Assembly (NCBI GenBank): GCA_020831805.1
Contig: JAFIFX010000001.1
Location: 310,001 to 374,000, forward strand
Direction: 5' to 3'
Origin: Planctomycetota bacterium
GTDB lineage: Bacteria; Planctomycetota; Phycisphaerae; Phycisphaerales; UBA1924
DNA: 64,000 nucleotides
The position numbers and the translations under genes are program-made. The first letter of the stretch is position 1; each line of letters begins with the position of its first letter. Shown in pieces: positions 55,268 to 64,000 of this stretch. The notes under the pieces were generated by a model. It saw only the letters and a program-made list of their open reading frames with translations, did no database searches and had not been told where the DNA came from.

Positions 55268-56770
55268 ATGTTCGACCGCATCTCCGACTCCTTCTCCGGC
55301 GCGATCCGCAAGCTCTCCGGCAGCGGCAGTATCTCCGAGTCCAATGTCCGCGAGGCCATGGGCGAGGTCCGCGACGCTCTGCTCGAGGCCGATGTCCAGT
55401 ACGAGGTTGCCGAGGCCTTCTGCGACAAGGTCTTGAAGGACGCACTCGGCCGCGAGGTCACCAAGAGCCTCAAGCCCGGCCAGGAGATGATCGCCATCGT
55501 CCACCGGCGCCTGGTCGAGCTCTTCGGCGGCGACCCCGACGCCGACCAGCAGCCCGCGCCCCCCGGCATCATGAAGATGTCCCCCGGCCCCACCATCGTG
55601 ATGATGTGCGGGCTTCAGGGCAGCGGGAAGACCACCACCTGCGGCAAGCTCGCCGGCCTGCTCAAGAAGCAGGGCCGCTCCGTCATGCTCGCCGCGGCCG
55701 ACCTGCAGCGCCCGGCCGCCGTTGAGCAGCTGCAGACCGTCGCCCGCCAAGCCAACGAGCTGCCCGGCGGGGCTCAGGTCCACTTCTACGCCGAGCCGGA
55801 CAAGGTCGCCGCGTACGGCAAGGCCGTGGGCGTGGCCGTCAAGGTCTGCCAGAACGCCGTCAAGGAAGCGAAGGCCAAGGGCGTGGATGTCCTGATCCTC
55901 GATACCGCCGGACGCCTGCATGTCAACGACGAGCTGATGGGCGAACTCGGCCAGGTCAAGAGCCTGCTCAGCCCCCACCACATCTTCCTGGTGGTCGACG
56001 CCATGACCGGGCAGGACGCGGTGCAGAGCGCCCGGTCCTTCCACCAGCGTCTGGCCGTGGACGGCGTGATTCTGACCAAGTTCGACTCGGACACCCGCGG
56101 CGGGGCGGCCCTGTCGGTCAAGGAGGTCACCGGCGCGCCCATCCGCTACATCGGCGTGGGTGAGAAGCTCGACGCGCTCGAACCCTTCCACCCCGAGCGC
56201 ATGGCCGGGCGCATCCTCGGCATGGGCGATGTCGTCTCGCTCGTCGAGAAGGCCCAGCAGGAGGTCAGCGAGGAGGACGCCAAGAAGCTCGAAGCCAAGA
56301 TGTCCAAGGGCGAACTGACCATGGACGATTTTCTCAAGCAGATGAAGACCCTGCGCAAGATGGGCTCGATGAAGAGCCTCCTCGGCATGCTGCCCGGCAT
56401 CGGCTCGATGCTCAAGGAGGTCGACATCGACGAGAAACAGCTCGACCGCACCGAGGCCATGATCCAGTCCATGACCCCCGCGGAGCGGTCCAGGCCGGAC
56501 CTGATCAACAACCCGCGCAAGCGCCGCATCGCCTCCGGCTCAGGCACGGACCAGACCCAGGTCGGCCAACTGGTCAAGCAGTTCGGCATGCTCAACAAGA
56601 TGACCAAACAGATGGGCTCGATGAGCGCCGGCTCCAAGGTCGCCGCCGCCCAGCAACTCTCGGGCAGCGGCATGTTCAGCGGCATGCCCGCCCTGCCGGG
56701 CATGGGCGGGAAGGGATCCACCAAGTCGGCATCCCGCGGCGTCAAAAAGCGCAAGCCCAAACGCCGCTGA
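55268..56770 (+). CDS. ffh: signal recognition particle protein Ffh
   Basis: 500 residues. SRP54 GTPase that binds signal peptides and 4.5S RNA. N domain at the start (MFDRISDSFSGAIRKLSGSGSI), G domain with GLQGSGKTTTCGKLA (P-loop), DTAGRLHVNDELM, TKFDSDTRGGAALSV and GVGEKLDALEPFHPERMAGRILGMGD. The Met-rich M domain (MKTLRKMGSMKSLLGMLPGIGSM, NPRKRRIASGSG) follows, and the protein ends in a basic Gly/Ser/Lys tail. Confidence 0.96.
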   Translation: MFDRISDSFSGAIRKLSGSGSISESNVREAMGEVRDALLEADVQYEVAEAFCDKVLKDALGREVTKSLKPGQEMIAIVHRRLVELFGGDPDADQQPAPPGIMKMSPGPTIVMMCGLQGSGKTTTCGKLAGLLKKQGRSVMLAAADLQRPAAVEQLQTVARQANELPGGAQVHFYAEPDKVAAYGKAVGVAVKVCQNAVKEAKAKGVDVLILDTAGRLHVNDELMGELGQVKSLLSPHHIFLVVDAMTGQDAVQSARSFHQRLAVDGVILTKFDSDTRGGAALSVKEVTGAPIRYIGVGEKLDALEPFHPERMAGRILGMGDVVSLVEKAQQEVSEEDAKKLEAKMSKGELTMDDFLKQMKTLRKMGSMKSLLGMLPGIGSMLKEVDIDEKQLDRTEAMIQSMTPAERSRPDLINNPRKRRIASGSGTDQTQVGQLVKQFGMLNKMTKQMGSMSAGSKVAAAQQLSGSGMFSGMPALPGMGGKGSTKSASRGVKKRKPKRR

Positions 56771-56899
56771 ACAAGCCATACAAGCCCCGCCTGGCAGGAA
56801 GCGGCCCCTCCCCCACTACGCCCCCAGCGAACGCGAATCAGCCGCGCACGGCATTCGCAGCACGCCGGGCCGCATGCTGCCAGGCGCGGCTTGGATGCG

Positions 56900-57286
56900 T
56901 CACTCGTCGAACTGCTTGTGATTCACCATCTGGATGATCCCGCAGACCATCGCGGGCAGGTTGAATAGCAGGATGGCGCAGATATCCAGGATGGCGAAGG
57001 TCCGGCACTTGCTGCGCAGGGCGTCCTGCGTCGCCCGGCTCTCGCCCAGCTTGGTGAAGGTGATGATCTCGAAGATCCCCAGCGCCAGCAGCGGGATGCC
57101 CAGGAAGAACAGAAAGCATGTGCCGAACCAGCCCAGCGCGGCCATGCAGTTGAAGATGCCCGCGAGCAGCATCGGGATCCGCACGCCGGACAGCTCGCGC
57201 GGCGGCAACGCACCCACGGGCGCTCCGGGTGCGTGCTGGGGACCGGCGGGGGCCGCGGAAGGGTCGGGCTGGTCGAACTGGCTCAT
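56900..57286 (-). CDS. small membrane protein, unknown function
   Basis: 128 residues from ATG 57286 with AAGGAG upstream. A Pro/Ala-rich cytoplasmic head of 40 residues is followed by two or three hydrophobic segments (about 46-62, 63-82 and 104-120), separated by a polar loop (TKLGESRATQDALRSKCR). The layout resembles small DUF4190- or TM2-like envelope proteins, but I cannot assign it. It is a lone leftward gene between ffh and the permease. Confidence 0.7.
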   Translation of the reverse strand: MSQFDQPDPSAAPAGPQHAPGAPVGALPPRELSGVRIPMLLAGIFNCMAALGWFGTCFLFFLGIPLLALGIFEIITFTKLGESRATQDALRSKCRTFAILDICAILLFNLPAMVCGIIQMVNHKQFDE

Positions 57287-57325
57287 GCGTGTCTCCTTGC
57301 GTCGTGGGCCCATGCTAGCAGAAAA

Positions 57326-58591
57326 TCAGTCGATCGGCAGGGGATCGCCCTTGCGCCCCTCGGCCCACTCCTTGAATCGCGGCCAGAAAATCTCCTGGAT
57401 CAGGATCTTCAGGCACGCCGCGATCGGGATCGCGATCAGCAGCCCGAAGAAGCCGAACAACGCGCCCCCGGCCAGCGTGGCGAACAGGATCATCGGGGCG
57501 TCCAGGCCGGTGCTCTTGCCCTGGATGACCGGCGAGAACACATAGTCGTCCAACGCCTGCCCGATCGCGTAGATCGCCGTCGGCGCGCCCAGCACCCACC
57601 ACCACGCGCCGCGGATCCCCGTGTGACCCTCCAGCCACAGCAGCAGGACCGACACCGGGATCCCCAGCATCGACAGGTACGGCACGATCGCGAGGATCGC
57701 CACCGCCGGCCCGAGGATGAACGCACCCGGCACGCCGACGATGTAGTAGCCCACCGAGAAGATGATCGCCTGCAGGAACGCGATGGTCAGCCGGCCGCGG
57801 ATGAACCCCGAGACCACCCGGTCGAACTTGACGAGCAGGTCCAGGATGCGGTCGCGGTTCTTGTCCGGCAGCAGCTTGGTGCCGAAGCCCTTGAGCTTGA
57901 CCCATTCCGTCGCCGTGAAGAAGAAGAAAAACACCGTCAGGAAGGCCATGAAACCGAACCCGAAGAGCGCGCCGATCCATCGGAGCACACGCCCGATGGT
58001 CTCCATGCCGAATGTGGCCGCGGTGGTGGCGACCTGCTCACGGTTGGCGTCGATCCAGGCCACGCCCGCGGCGACGACCTGACGCACGGCCGAGGGGTCC
58101 TCCTCCGAATCGGAGACCTGCTCATAGACCCACCGCCACATCGGGCTGAAGTCCTCCTCGCCCTGGCGCTCGGCCCAAGCCGCGAAGACCGCCTCGGCTT
58201 CTTCCTCGGTTTCGGCCTCCCGCGCCTCCTGCACCGTCTGGATGTTCTCGGCGATCCGCGACCCGAACCCCGCCAGCTGCGCCACCCCGATCGTCGCCCC
58301 CACCACCGCCGGCACCACCACGAACAGCAGCACCAGCCCGATGATGCCACCGACCACCACCCGGCGGTGCAGGCCCAGCCGGCGCACCGACCAGGCGATC
58401 ACCGGCTCGAACAGGTACGCCAGCAGGATCGCCAGCAGCAGCGGCACCGTCACCACCGAGGTCTTCTGGCCCACGATGAACAGCCCGAGCACCGCCAGCC
58501 CGAGCAGGACATCACGCACCGGCTGCATCTGCCACAGGTGGAGCCTGGCCCAGTCGGGCAGCGAACGCTGGGATGAATCCGGGTCGGTCAT
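57326..58591 (-). CDS. AI-2E family permease (PerM-like)
   Basis: 421 residues with about eight membrane helices. The family pattern is visible: VLLGLAVLGLFIVGQKTSVVTVPLLLAILLAYLFEPVI near the start, then a long soluble loop with helical charge clusters, and near the end GFIRGRLTIAFLQAIIFSVGYYIVGVPGAFILGPAVAILAIVPYLSM and GQALDDYVFSPVIQGKSTGLDAP, FGLLIAIPIAACLKIL. Such proteins export AI-2 or act as Na+/H+ antiporters; the role here is open. Confidence 0.88.
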   Translation of the reverse strand: MTDPDSSQRSLPDWARLHLWQMQPVRDVLLGLAVLGLFIVGQKTSVVTVPLLLAILLAYLFEPVIAWSVRRLGLHRRVVVGGIIGLVLLFVVVPAVVGATIGVAQLAGFGSRIAENIQTVQEAREAETEEEAEAVFAAWAERQGEEDFSPMWRWVYEQVSDSEEDPSAVRQVVAAGVAWIDANREQVATTAATFGMETIGRVLRWIGALFGFGFMAFLTVFFFFFTATEWVKLKGFGTKLLPDKNRDRILDLLVKFDRVVSGFIRGRLTIAFLQAIIFSVGYYIVGVPGAFILGPAVAILAIVPYLSMLGIPVSVLLLWLEGHTGIRGAWWWVLGAPTAIYAIGQALDDYVFSPVIQGKSTGLDAPMILFATLAGGALFGFFGLLIAIPIAACLKILIQEIFWPRFKEWAEGRKGDPLPID

Positions 58592-58627
58592 GGCCCCAGC
58601 ATACCCATGCCGGGGCCGCCTCGCAGG

Positions 58628-59047
58628 TCAGGAACCCGCCGGCTCGAGGCGGGGATCGGCGAAGGCCTCGTCGAAGTCGTAGACACCGTCGAAGTCCGCC
58701 AGCGTGTCCTCTTCGGTCTTGCGCATCAGGCCCGCCTCCACCATCGCGAAGATGATGTGGCCGAAGTCCTTCGTCGAGCGGATGCCCCACTTGTTCAGCA
58801 CGACCCGGCTCATCAGCCCGTACCGCTGGATCGCATAATCCCGCAGGCCCAGGCAGAGCTGCTGGCCGGACACATGTCGCTGCTCGTCCTCGAGGTCGAG
58901 CAGCGCCGACCCGGCCTGCCCGTGGACCATCTCGACCGTGTGGGCCAGCCCGTCACGGATGAACGGCAGGCAAGACGGGGAGTACCCCCCGGCCCGTTCG
59001 AAGATCGCCTTGATGTCAATGTCCTGGTCAGTCATGGGTCGGCTCAT
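58628..59047 (-). CDS. Minf_1886-type conserved protein of the PVC group
   Basis: 139 residues; ATG 59047, or 59035 for a shorter form. It contains the pattern FERAGGYSPSCLPFIRDGL, HVSGQQLCLGLRDYAIQRYG, LMSRVVLNKWGIRSTKDFGHIIFAMVEAGLMRKTEEDTLADFDGVYDFDEAF. I recall this as the Minf_1886/TIGR04138 family of Planctomycetes and Verrucomicrobia. Function unknown. It is all-helical by pattern, soluble, acidic at the end. Confidence 0.85.
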   Translation of the reverse strand: MSRPMTDQDIDIKAIFERAGGYSPSCLPFIRDGLAHTVEMVHGQAGSALLDLEDEQRHVSGQQLCLGLRDYAIQRYGLMSRVVLNKWGIRSTKDFGHIIFAMVEAGLMRKTEEDTLADFDGVYDFDEAFADPRLEPAGS

Positions 59048-59103
59048 GTGGCCTGCTGGATCCTAGTCCCTCGGGTCTTCGATTCGGGATGCGCCCGGGA
59101 TCA

Positions 59104-59754
59104 TCATGATCTTTTTGCGTTTCGGGGCTTGCCGGTTCCACCCGAAACCGGGCCACGCGACCGAAACGGGTGATCGGCCCAGAAAAATCGTAAGTGCTTG
59201 TCCTTCCAGACCCCTGCGTCGCCAAGGCCGACTCGGGGCGTCGTGCCGATCGGCGGGGGCCCGGCCCTGTCAAACAGGGCAAGCTGGGAAGACCCGATCA
59301 GAGGCGCCCCGTCAAGGCCCCGGTCGATCCCGAACGCCTGGCACAGCCGCCCCGGCCCGCGGCACAGGTTCCGGTCCGGCACCGGCCTGCCCCCGGGCCT
59401 GGTCCGCAGCCGGCGCATGACCTCCAGCCCCTCGGTCGGCTTGACCGCCCGGACCAGCACCGCCGCGGGGTGGTCCTTCCGGTCGCACGAGATGTTGAAG
59501 CAGTGGTGCATGCCGTAGGTGAAGTAGACATACGCCGTGCCAGGCTCGGCCCACATGCTCTCGTTCCGCGCCGTCCGGCGTCCGCCCGCGGCGTGCGACG
59601 CCAGGTCCTCCGGCCCGGTATAGGCCTCGGTCTCGACGATCACCCCAGCCAGCCGCTCGCCAGTGGGCAGCGTGCGGGCGAGGGTGCAGCCGATGAGCCG
59701 CGGGGCGAGGTCGGCGGCGGAGAGGCCGTAGGCTTTGGCGGGGAGACGATGCAT
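59104..59754 (-). CDS. mpg: DNA-3-methyladenine glycosylase (AAG/Mpg type)
   Basis: 216 residues from ATG 59754. Monofunctional glycosylase removing alkylated or deaminated purines. Blocks: LAPRLIGCTLART, the catalytic Glu in GVIVETEAYTGPEDLASHA, NESMWAEPGTAYVYFTYGMHHCFNI, AVLVRAVKPTEG and LCRGPGRLCQAFGID. It is divergent from the redoxin-like gene by 24 bases. The 3' end includes a basic tail (SGGTGKPRNAKRS). Confidence 0.93.
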   Translation of the reverse strand: MHRLPAKAYGLSAADLAPRLIGCTLARTLPTGERLAGVIVETEAYTGPEDLASHAAGGRRTARNESMWAEPGTAYVYFTYGMHHCFNISCDRKDHPAAVLVRAVKPTEGLEVMRRLRTRPGGRPVPDRNLCRGPGRLCQAFGIDRGLDGAPLIGSSQLALFDRAGPPPIGTTPRVGLGDAGVWKDKHLRFFWADHPFRSRGPVSGGTGKPRNAKRS

Positions 59755-59778
59755 CCTGGGGGATGATTGGGAGGCACC

Positions 59779-60354
59779 ATGGCGAGGGCACGAAACATGA
59801 TCTGGCTGGGCGTGGGCGTGTTGTTGGTCATCGCGACCGCCGCAGTCATCACCGCATGCCGCCACAGCCCGGTGCGACCGGTCACGCAGGAAGGAGCGAC
59901 GCTGTTTCCGAGCGTCTCCGGCGAGAACCTGCACGGGGAGAGGGTGACATTCCCCGATGACCTCAAGGGCCAGCCCGCGCTGGTGCTCGTGGCCTTCAAA
60001 CGCGAACAGCAGGCGGATGTGGACACCTGGCTGAATCAGCTCGACGCGATCGAGGCCGCGATCCCCGGCATCCGCGTGATCGAAACCCCCACGATCTCGA
60101 GCGCTCGCTGGGGCTGGTTCGCGTGGTTCATCGACGGCGGCATGCGGTCCGGCATCCCGGACCCGGACGCCCGGGCGAGGACGATCACCCTCTACACCGA
60201 TGTCGGCAAGTTCCGTGACATACTCGGCATGGAAACAGACACGCAGATCTATGCCGTGCTGCTCGATGCCAACGGACGGGTGCGGCTGGTCGAGTCGGGC
60301 ACCTTTACGCCGGACGCGCCGCAACGCTTATCAGAACTTCTGGCCGATGAGTGA
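59779..60354 (+). CDS. redoxin-like lipoprotein, no catalytic Cys pair
   Basis: 191 residues from ATG 59779, with GGGAGG upstream. A membrane anchor with a lipobox-like VITAC ends near residue 27, so it should be membrane-attached. Residues about 40-185 have a thioredoxin-like pattern (FPSVSGENLHGERVTFPDDLKGQPALVLVAFKREQQADV, then YAVLLDANGRVRLVESGTFTP). The CxxC position reads FKREQQ, so it is not a redox enzyme of the usual sort; it recalls Atp10-type proteins. Back-to-back stops with ccsA (TGATCA). Confidence 0.65.
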   Translation: MARARNMIWLGVGVLLVIATAAVITACRHSPVRPVTQEGATLFPSVSGENLHGERVTFPDDLKGQPALVLVAFKREQQADVDTWLNQLDAIEAAIPGIRVIETPTISSARWGWFAWFIDGGMRSGIPDPDARARTITLYTDVGKFRDILGMETDTQIYAVLLDANGRVRLVESGTFTPDAPQRLSELLADE

Positions 60355-62130
60355 TCACGCATACGCGTGCAGCCCCGGCAGCAGCAGGTTCACCCCGAAG
60401 TAGGTCCACAGCATGATCACGAACCCCGCCACGGACAGCCACGCCGTGGTCAGGCCGCGGTCCTTCAGGCCCGTCATGCGGACATGGATCACGATCAGGT
60501 AGACGATCCAGGTGACCAGCGCCCAGGTCTCCTTCGGGTCGAAGGCCCACCAGCGGCCCCATGAGTGATCCGCCCACCACGCGCCCAGCAGGATGCCAAC
60601 GCCCAGCGTCCAGAACGCGAGCTGGAGCACCATCATGTGGGCCGTGTCCAGGTCCTTGAGCGTGCGCCGGGTGCGGGCGTGAGCCTCGGTCTCGTCCGCC
60701 GGCTCCGGGGCGTTGCCGACGGCCCCGCCGCCGAGCGCGCTCTCAGCCACCAGCACGGCCTCGGGCTTGCGGGCGTACTTGGCCGCGTAGTGCGTGCCGA
60801 GATAGAACAGCGCGATCACGAAGCCCAGCGCGATCAGCCCGTAGCTGGTCAGCACCGTGGTGACATGGTACTTGAGCAGCACCGAGGTGTTCAGGATCGC
60901 CGCCTCGCGCTCGATGGCCACGCCGGGGATGCCCGTCTCCGTCGCGGTGATGAGCACCATGAACCCGGTCGCCGCCGCCGCCGCACCGAACAGCCACTGC
61001 CGCTTCCAGAGCATCGCCGCGAACCCGACGATCACCCCGAACAGCGAGACGCCGGTCATCGACTCGAACTGGTTCTGGATCGGGAACCGCTCGGCGATGG
61101 CCCAGCGCAGCCCGAAGCCCAGCCCGTGCAGCATCGTCGCCGCCAACAGCGTGGCGATGCCGATGGCCACCAGCCACTTGCGGCCCGTGCCGAAGGCCAG
61201 CACCAGCGCGACCAGCGAGACGAAGTAGATCCAGTAACCCCACTCGAACGCGTTGAGGTTGTTGTACAGCGATTCAAGGCCCCGGCGCGTGGTCGGGTAG
61301 ACCTCCGGGTTGATTGTCGGAAGCAGCTCCGCCAGCTCCCGCACCGCGCTGTTGACGCCGTCGGCGTCGGCGGCCCGCCACGCCTCGGCCAGACGCAGGG
61401 TGGCCAGCCGCGCGGGGCTGTTCTCGGGCAACTGGCCGAGGTGGATCCACGGCCGCTCCCTCGCCGCGGGCGCGACCAGGTTGAGGTTCGCCCAGGAATC
61501 GACGAAGACCATGAACGCCCGGTCGACCTGCCCGGCCGCCTGGCGGTACTGCTCCTGCCCGGCGTGGGCGTCCATCACCGGCGTCAGCAACTGATCAACC
61601 ATCCGCGGCGAGACCATGCCCGTCCGCAGCCACGCCTCGCGCATCACCGGATCCTCGATCGCCCGCTGGAGGATCTGCTGGCGTAGCGGCAGGTAGTTCA
61701 CACCGATCACCGGTCGGTCCACATAGTGGGCCGGGTCGATCATGATGTCGAGCCAGGTGAACAGGGGCTCGAAGGTGATCTTGCGGACGCGGTCGCCCGA
61801 ACGGTCCAGGTCGAAGTGCGCCCGGCGGCCGGTCATCCGCTGCACGGACTCGTTCGCCAGCGTCTCGACGATCTTGACCCGCCCGTTGTGGAACACCGCC
61901 AGATCATGCAGGGGCGAGAGGTCCAGCCGGTCCGCGAAGGCTTTTTTCTCGACCACGGACATGCCCGTCCGGATCGGCGGCCCAAAGGGGTTGATGGTCC
62001 CCTCGGTCAGCTCGGTCACGAGCTGTGTGTCCGGGTGGGCGTTGCCGTCGGGCCCGTAGTACTGGGCGAGGACCGCTCGGGCCGGAAGCAACACGGCGAG
62101 GACGGCGAGAAGGGCGAACATGCGGTTCAT
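60355..62130 (-). CDS. ccsA: cytochrome c biogenesis protein CcsA (ResC-like) with a periplasmic N-terminal extension
   Basis: 591 residues. A signal peptide (MFALLAVLAVLLPARAVLAQ) is followed by about 260 soluble residues, then eight or so membrane helices from about 290. The haem-handling WWD block WGRWWAFDPKETWALVTW is near 537, with histidines in HVTTVL and YLIVIHVRM. CcsA and ResB together deliver and attach haem to apocytochrome c (system II). The soluble part (RTGMSVVEKKAFADRLDLSPLHDLAVFHNGRVKIVETLA) is similar to planctomycete ResC-like fusions. Its start overlaps the resB stop by 4 bases. Confidence 0.92.
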   Translation of the reverse strand: MNRMFALLAVLAVLLPARAVLAQYYGPDGNAHPDTQLVTELTEGTINPFGPPIRTGMSVVEKKAFADRLDLSPLHDLAVFHNGRVKIVETLANESVQRMTGRRAHFDLDRSGDRVRKITFEPLFTWLDIMIDPAHYVDRPVIGVNYLPLRQQILQRAIEDPVMREAWLRTGMVSPRMVDQLLTPVMDAHAGQEQYRQAAGQVDRAFMVFVDSWANLNLVAPAARERPWIHLGQLPENSPARLATLRLAEAWRAADADGVNSAVRELAELLPTINPEVYPTTRRGLESLYNNLNAFEWGYWIYFVSLVALVLAFGTGRKWLVAIGIATLLAATMLHGLGFGLRWAIAERFPIQNQFESMTGVSLFGVIVGFAAMLWKRQWLFGAAAAATGFMVLITATETGIPGVAIEREAAILNTSVLLKYHVTTVLTSYGLIALGFVIALFYLGTHYAAKYARKPEAVLVAESALGGGAVGNAPEPADETEAHARTRRTLKDLDTAHMMVLQLAFWTLGVGILLGAWWADHSWGRWWAFDPKETWALVTWIVYLIVIHVRMTGLKDRGLTTAWLSVAGFVIMLWTYFGVNLLLPGLHAYA

Positions 62131-64000
62131 GCGGGTACCTCAGCGGTCGCCGGTGCGTGCGCGGCGCGTTGCTTGGGGGTCTGGATCCGGCCCTCGCGGA
62201 CGGCGCGGGCGAGCATTTCCTTCTCGCGCCGCACCATCCACGGCTTGATATAGAACGCCCAGGGAATGCCAACGCCCATCAGCACGCTGCCGAACGCGAT
62301 GACATGGATGCCGGGGTTGTTGCCCACGCCGAGGATGGTGAAGCTGACCCGGGGGCCGGGCAGCTCGCCCCGGTCCGCCGCGGCCTGGGTCTCCTCCCAC
62401 CCGGCGCGGTCCCACCCGGCCTGGGAGAGCTTGAACTGATCGGGGTTCAGCCCGGCCATCAGGCGGCGCGTCATGTTGTAGACGAAGCCCGCGTCGGGGT
62501 CCCAGTGGAACGGCGCCCGCAGCGGCTCGTTGAGCTTGATCAGGTGCTCGTACGCCTCGAACCCGCGCCCGGTCTCGATCGCGCCGAGTACGGGCGCGAC
62601 CCGCACCGTACTCTGGTAGTCGCGCGGCGCGCCGCGGTGGTCGTAGGAGATCATCTGGAAGTCGACCATCGACACCGTGAAGTCCGGGAAGGGACGCTGC
62701 AGCCGCCCGAAGGCGAGCTGGATCTCGCGCCCGTCGGGCAGGATCACCCGGCGGGTGGTGTCGCGCTGGATCCCCATGTACTTGGTGAACGGCAGCCACA
62801 GCACCTGCGACCACGCCTCCGGACCGCCGAGGATGTCCGACCAGACCTCCACGGCGATATAGGCCTCGGTGTGCGTGCCCATCAGCGAGTTGTCCCGGTC
62901 GGGCACCGGCACGGGCCGCGGCCGCTCGATCCGCTGCGCGTGCGCCCACCGCTCGGTGAGCAACAGGTCGACCGAGGCGCCCCCGTCGTTGGGCACCAGG
63001 TTCCGGATCCACCCGTCCTCGTCCCGCTGCAGCACACGCACATCCCCGCCGGGCTGACGGATGATGGCCCGCACGCCGCCGTCTTCACGCTCGTCCAGAT
63101 AGACCTGCAGGCGGGTGAAATCGAGGTACGAAACGCGGACGCGCGGGTCCGGCTCGCCGCGGGACGGACGCCCCAGGTCCGGGCTGTCGCTGGTGGACAG
63201 ATCCTGATTCAGTTCCGGGAAACGATGGAAGACCCACCGCTCGATCGGCTCCGGCCGCACGCCGTCCTCGCCGGGGGGCGGGGTCAGGCGGAGCACGGCG
63301 ACCGAGCTGGTCGCGTCCTCGTAGCCCGGCGTGATGATCGGGAACGGCGGCTCGTCCGCCAGCTCCTGCACCGCCGCGGACCAGCCGGTTTCGCCCAGCG
63401 TGAACTCGAGCCCCCGCTCCGCCGGCACCACGGCCCGGAAGTCGGTCCCCGGCACCTCGAACACCAGCGCGTGCGAGGTCTCCGCCGAGACCGGTTCCGA
63501 CAGGTCGCGCCATCGGGCCTCGTCCATCCCGCGTGTGAACTCCACGCCCACGCTGTCATTCAGGCGGATCCGCTGCGACGGGTCGCCCAGGAAGAAGGTG
63601 AACTCGAACAGCCGCCCGTCGTCGGGCATGTTGTCCAGCGGCACGCCCGTCGCGTACAACTCCACCGCCCGCATCGGGTTCGCAAGGGCCTGATCACGCG
63701 GCTCGGACGCCTTGATCCAGTCGGTCTGCATGCTGGCGTATGGCGTGTAGCCGATCACACGGAAACGGATGTCCGGATCGACATAGCGCTCGGTCTGCTG
63801 CGGGTGCGTGCCGGGGACCATCAGGCCCAGCGCGCGCCCGGAATCGGTCATCGCCAGCCGCTCCCCCGGCAGCAACTGGTCCTCCGACACCCGCAGGCCG
63901 CGGTGCGTGTCGCGTCGCGAGAACAGCTGGCCGAGCGTCCCCCCCGGCAAGCCCGCCGACAGGTTGTAGTTGTTGTACCGCGGCAGCCGGTCCAGAGGCC
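62127..64000 (-). CDS. resB: cytochrome c biogenesis protein ResB-like, 5' end outside the window
   Basis: The frame is open to the right edge (reading PLDRLPRYNNYNLSAGLPGG there), so the start lies beyond 64000. Nearly all visible residues are soluble: a large beta-rich domain that would be periplasmic, then one membrane segment (about 50 residues from the end, HVIAFGSVLMGVGIPWAFYIKPWM) and a basic tail. ResB-like blocks such as FEFTFFLGDPSQRIRLND and GRFEAYEHLIKLNEPLRAPFHWD occur. It is translationally coupled to ccsA (4-base overlap) and completes the system II pair. Confidence 0.8.
   Translation of the reverse strand, partial: PLDRLPRYNNYNLSAGLPGGTLGQLFSRRDTHRGLRVSEDQLLPGERLAMTDSGRALGLMVPGTHPQQTERYVDPDIRFRVIGYTPYASMQTDWIKASEPRDQALANPMRAVELYATGVPLDNMPDDGRLFEFTFFLGDPSQRIRLNDSVGVEFTRGMDEARWRDLSEPVSAETSHALVFEVPGTDFRAVVPAERGLEFTLGETGWSAAVQELADEPPFPIITPGYEDATSSVAVLRLTPPPGEDGVRPEPIERWVFHRFPELNQDLSTSDSPDLGRPSRGEPDPRVRVSYLDFTRLQVYLDEREDGGVRAIIRQPGGDVRVLQRDEDGWIRNLVPNDGGASVDLLLTERWAHAQRIERPRPVPVPDRDNSLMGTHTEAYIAVEVWSDILGGPEAWSQVLWLPFTKYMGIQRDTTRRVILPDGREIQLAFGRLQRPFPDFTVSMVDFQMISYDHRGAPRDYQSTVRVAPVLGAIETGRGFEAYEHLIKLNEPLRAPFHWDPDAGFVYNMTRRLMAGLNPDQFKLSQAGWDRAGWEETQAAADRGELPGPRVSFTILGVGNNPGIHVIAFGSVLMGVGIPWAFYIKPWMVRREKEMLARAVREGRIQTPKQRAAHAPATAEVPA

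Overview
This 64 kb window is high-GC DNA from a member of the Planctomycetota, most likely class Phycisphaerae. Three kinds of evidence point there. A 52-residue small basic protein (44499-44657) and a Minf_1886-type protein (58628-59047) belong to families I know only from the Planctomycetes/Verrucomicrobia group. Four exported proteins end in PEP-CTERM-like sorting tails of the Pro-Ala-Pro or Pro-Thr-Pro type. The window also has LpxA (lipid A) together with a peptidoglycan transpeptidase and rsmH. There is no rRNA or tRNA gene, CRISPR array or prophage. Gene density is high, with many 4-base start/stop overlaps.

Layout. 1-5 kb: a frameshifted exported protein, the E2 subunit of a 2-oxoacid dehydrogenase, an exported protein, and prfB with its programmed +1 frameshift. 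5-11 kb: a TPR protein and valS; valS carries a complete REP-associated (HUH) transposase fused in frame. 11-17 kb, leftward: a PEP-CTERM protein, then a compact division/cell-wall block (rsmH, LysM protein, ftsL-like, ftsI). 17-21 kb: CPA1 antiporter, M29 aminopeptidase, Skp-like protein, lipB. 21-29 kb, rightward: lpxA, metallo-hydrolase, methyltransferase, rsfS, aroB, then a ParA ATPase with a C-terminal glycogen-binding-like domain and a MinD-like protein lacking a P-loop. 29-34 kb: scoA, PAS-LuxR regulator, nrdR, and a PadR plus anti-sigma-like pair under a strong palindromic operator. 34-42 kb: thrS behind a threonine-codon leader peptide and terminator, MFS transporter, esterase, sulfotransferase-like and aminotransferase-like pair, Eis-type acetyltransferase, LOG-family protein. 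42-51 kb: outer-membrane protein, aminotransferase, lone nuoI, two divergent PEP-CTERM genes sharing an AT-rich operator region, pyrF, DUF971, recG. 51-64 kb: polX, a KamA-like radical SAM enzyme and ffh, separated by two large inverted-repeat elements; then an AI-2E permease, mpg glycosylase, and a CcsA/ResB cytochrome c maturation pair running off the right edge.

The most unusual items are the in-frame transposase inside valS, the Thr-leader attenuator of thrS, the ParA-CBM48 fusion, an aminotransferase-fold protein that seems to lack its PLP lysine, the repeated 14-base palindromes between two sorting-signal genes, the two palindromic satellite-like elements, and strong avoidance of the tetramer ACGT.
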